NCBI GenBank assembly: GCA_030599405.1
Contig: JAUVOB010000085.1
Coordinates: forward strand, 1 to 6,500
Direction: 5' to 3'
Origin: Chloroflexota bacterium
GTDB lineage: Bacteria > Chloroflexota > Anaerolineae > Promineifilales > Promineifilaceae
Length of the DNA: 6,500 bases
Below the pieces are notes generated by a model, which worked only from the letters and a program-made list of their open reading frames with translations, ran no database searches and was not told the origin of the DNA. Made by a program: the position numbers and the translations under genes. Of the stretch, positions 5,459 through 6,500 are shown piece by piece; the stretch's first letter is position 1; each line of letters begins with the position of its first letter.

Positions 5459-6133
5459 TTACTCGCCGATCTTCGCTAATTCCGATGCGCGCTTTAAAAC
5501 GGAGTAGACAAATATAGCGATAAGGACAGTGGCTATTGCCAGGGCAAAGATGTCATAAACAGAGACGGTTCCGAACCAGAGCTCAATGGTTGGGTTTGCC
5601 CATATAAGAAAGATAACGTTAAGGATAATGGCAATCGCACGAATCTCAGTAGGTCCGAATTTTCCATAGGAAATCTTAAAAACTCCGGTTACGTAGATAT
5701 TGACGTAGACGTAGACCGTCAGCAACAAATAGCCGATAAGAGCCATGCTGGCTACTTCGAAAGAAACAAAGGGGGATAACCCTAGGCCTACAAAGATGAG
5801 CAACTGGCTAAAAGCATCCACTGTATGGTCGACGAAGAATCCATATTTGGGTCGCTCGATCTTCCGATATCGAGCCAATGAACCATCTAGACTGTCGCCA
5901 TACCAGTTGATCACAAATCCGAGACTTGCTAACCAGAGAAATCCGTGGTTTACGTTTGTAAGAACATACCCGGCGAATATGACCACCGATCCGAAGATGC
6001 CGATTATGGTCAAGATATCCGGATTCATCCAAGATGGCATGTGAACACAAAGCCATTGAAGTGCTGGTCGCTCCAATGGGCCTAGGAGGATGTCGTTGAC
6101 CCGTGTGTGTTTGTTTGACTTTGACTTTGACAT
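5459..6133 (-). CDS. CDP-alcohol phosphatidyltransferase family membrane protein
   Basis: Enzymes of this family transfer a phosphatidyl group from a CDP-activated lipid to an alcohol and sit in the cytoplasmic membrane. The 224-residue product carries the complete active-site signature D80-x2-D83-G84-x2-A87-R88-x9-G98-x3-D102-x3-D106, whose aspartates bind the divalent metals and CDP. Hydrophobic stretches near 39-58, 64-78, 108-130, 130-150, 165-180 and 190-212 fit about six membrane helices. The N terminus is short, basic and polar. A later FGPTEIRAIA segment at 159-168 resembles a family subgroup whose substrate I cannot assign; glycerol phosphate, inositol phosphate and other alcohols remain possible. 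The ATG at 6133 has a GAGG site 8 nt upstream. The gene begins 16 nt after an acyltransferase gene, suggesting co-transcription and a shared role in polar lipid synthesis. Confidence 0.9.
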   Translation of the reverse strand: MSKSKSNKHTRVNDILLGPLERPALQWLCVHMPSWMNPDILTIIGIFGSVVIFAGYVLTNVNHGFLWLASLGFVINWYGDSLDGSLARYRKIERPKYGFFVDHTVDAFSQLLIFVGLGLSPFVSFEVASMALIGYLLLTVYVYVNIYVTGVFKISYGKFGPTEIRAIAIILNVIFLIWANPTIELWFGTVSVYDIFALAIATVLIAIFVYSVLKRASELAKIGE

Positions 6134-6149
6134 TGTACCAGCCTCGGGG

Positions 6150-6500
6150 CTAAGGTAGGTGATCTTGAACTTCCGGCCAAACAGGATAATACATCGACCA
6201 CTGGCTGGGAGCTAGTCGGATGAATTCTTCCGCGATTCTAAGCACTTTCTCGGCGTTAAGGACTAACTCGGTACCCCGGTCATCAGACCTCTCCATTATA
6301 ACCGGATCAGAGTGAACTACCTCATATCGACCATCTGGCTTCATGATTACAGCGACCACAATGATGGGAACATCGGTTTTTAAGGCTAGCAATATATGAT
6401 GCAGAGGAAGGGATGCTGGACGTCCAAAAAATCTGATCAGATGCTTTGATCCCTCGATCGGCCGGTCGATAGCAGTTAAGACGATACCACCTTCGTTAAG
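6150..6500 (-). CDS. Lysophospholipid/lipid A-type acyltransferase, C-terminal fragment
   Basis: The last 116 codons are present; the frame stays open to the right edge, so the start and the catalytic HxxxxD region lie outside the window. The fragment begins LNEGGIVLTAIDRP, then has the conserved FFGRPASLPLHHILLALKTD at 24-43 followed by VPIIVVAV, and ends with an APSQWSMYYPVWPE block at 97-110. These are the hallmarks of the LpxL/HtrB superfamily, which also includes actinobacterial PatA-type acyltransferases. Members add acyl chains from acyl-ACP or acyl-CoA to glycolipids at the inner face of the membrane. A TTG at 6392 that could look like a start is internal to the domain. The stop lies 16 nt before the CDP-alcohol phosphatidyltransferase. 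Such a pair also occurs in actinobacterial phosphatidylinositol mannoside loci, but the substrate here is unknown. Confidence 0.85.
   Translation of the reverse strand, partial: LNEGGIVLTAIDRPIEGSKHLIRFFGRPASLPLHHILLALKTDVPIIVVAVIMKPDGRYEVVHSDPVIMERSDDRGTELVLNAEKVLRIAEEFIRLAPSQWSMYYPVWPEVQDHLP

Overview
This 6.5 kb window is a compact bacterial housekeeping region. Every supported gene lies on the minus strand, so transcription runs from high to low coordinates. Nine protein genes are present, two of them cut by the window edges. In transcription order they are: the C-terminal end of a lysophospholipid/lipid A-type acyltransferase; a CDP-alcohol phosphatidyltransferase; fabI; metK; ffh; rpsP; a KhpA-type KH protein gene; rimM; and the first 30 codons of a dprA-like gene. 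Moderate base composition, frequent GTG/TTG starts, clear sigma70-type promoters and a textbook SAM-I riboswitch with a U-tract terminator suggest a bacterium outside the Proteobacteria. A member of the Chloroflexota (Dehalococcoidia/SAR202-like) is my best guess, from overall impression only.

Right part (5398-6500): the acyltransferase and the CDP-alcohol phosphatidyltransferase are 16 nt apart and probably form a membrane-lipid transcription unit. A gap follows with a possible promoter and a perfect 21-bp dyad, and then fabI (type II fatty-acid synthesis). Three adjacent genes therefore concern acyl chains and polar lipids.

Middle (2975-4484): metK has its own promoter (TTGACA-16-TATACT) and a leader of about 250 nt. 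The leader holds a complete SAM-I aptamer, a mutually exclusive antiterminator and a terminator ending in nine U, so SAM should switch off its own synthase gene by premature termination. metK begins at the ATG at 4201, after a GGAGG site. A longer open frame that runs back through the terminator is not real coding sequence.

Left part (1-2937): a second strong promoter (TTGACT-17-TAGAAT) precedes ffh-rpsP-khpA-rimM, a classic translation/protein-export operon. Its leader of about 97 nt can fold into a hairpin just before a GTG start that has no good ribosome site. Where trmD usually follows rimM, the next gene here is a dprA-like gene (DNA uptake/recombination). It has its own near-consensus promoter, placed so that the transcript should start at or next to the ATG, which suggests a leaderless mRNA.

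No mobile element, CRISPR array, tRNA, rRNA or evident novel multi-gene system was found. The points of interest are regulatory: the metK riboswitch, the ffh leader hairpin, the palindrome before fabI, and the probable leaderless dprA start.
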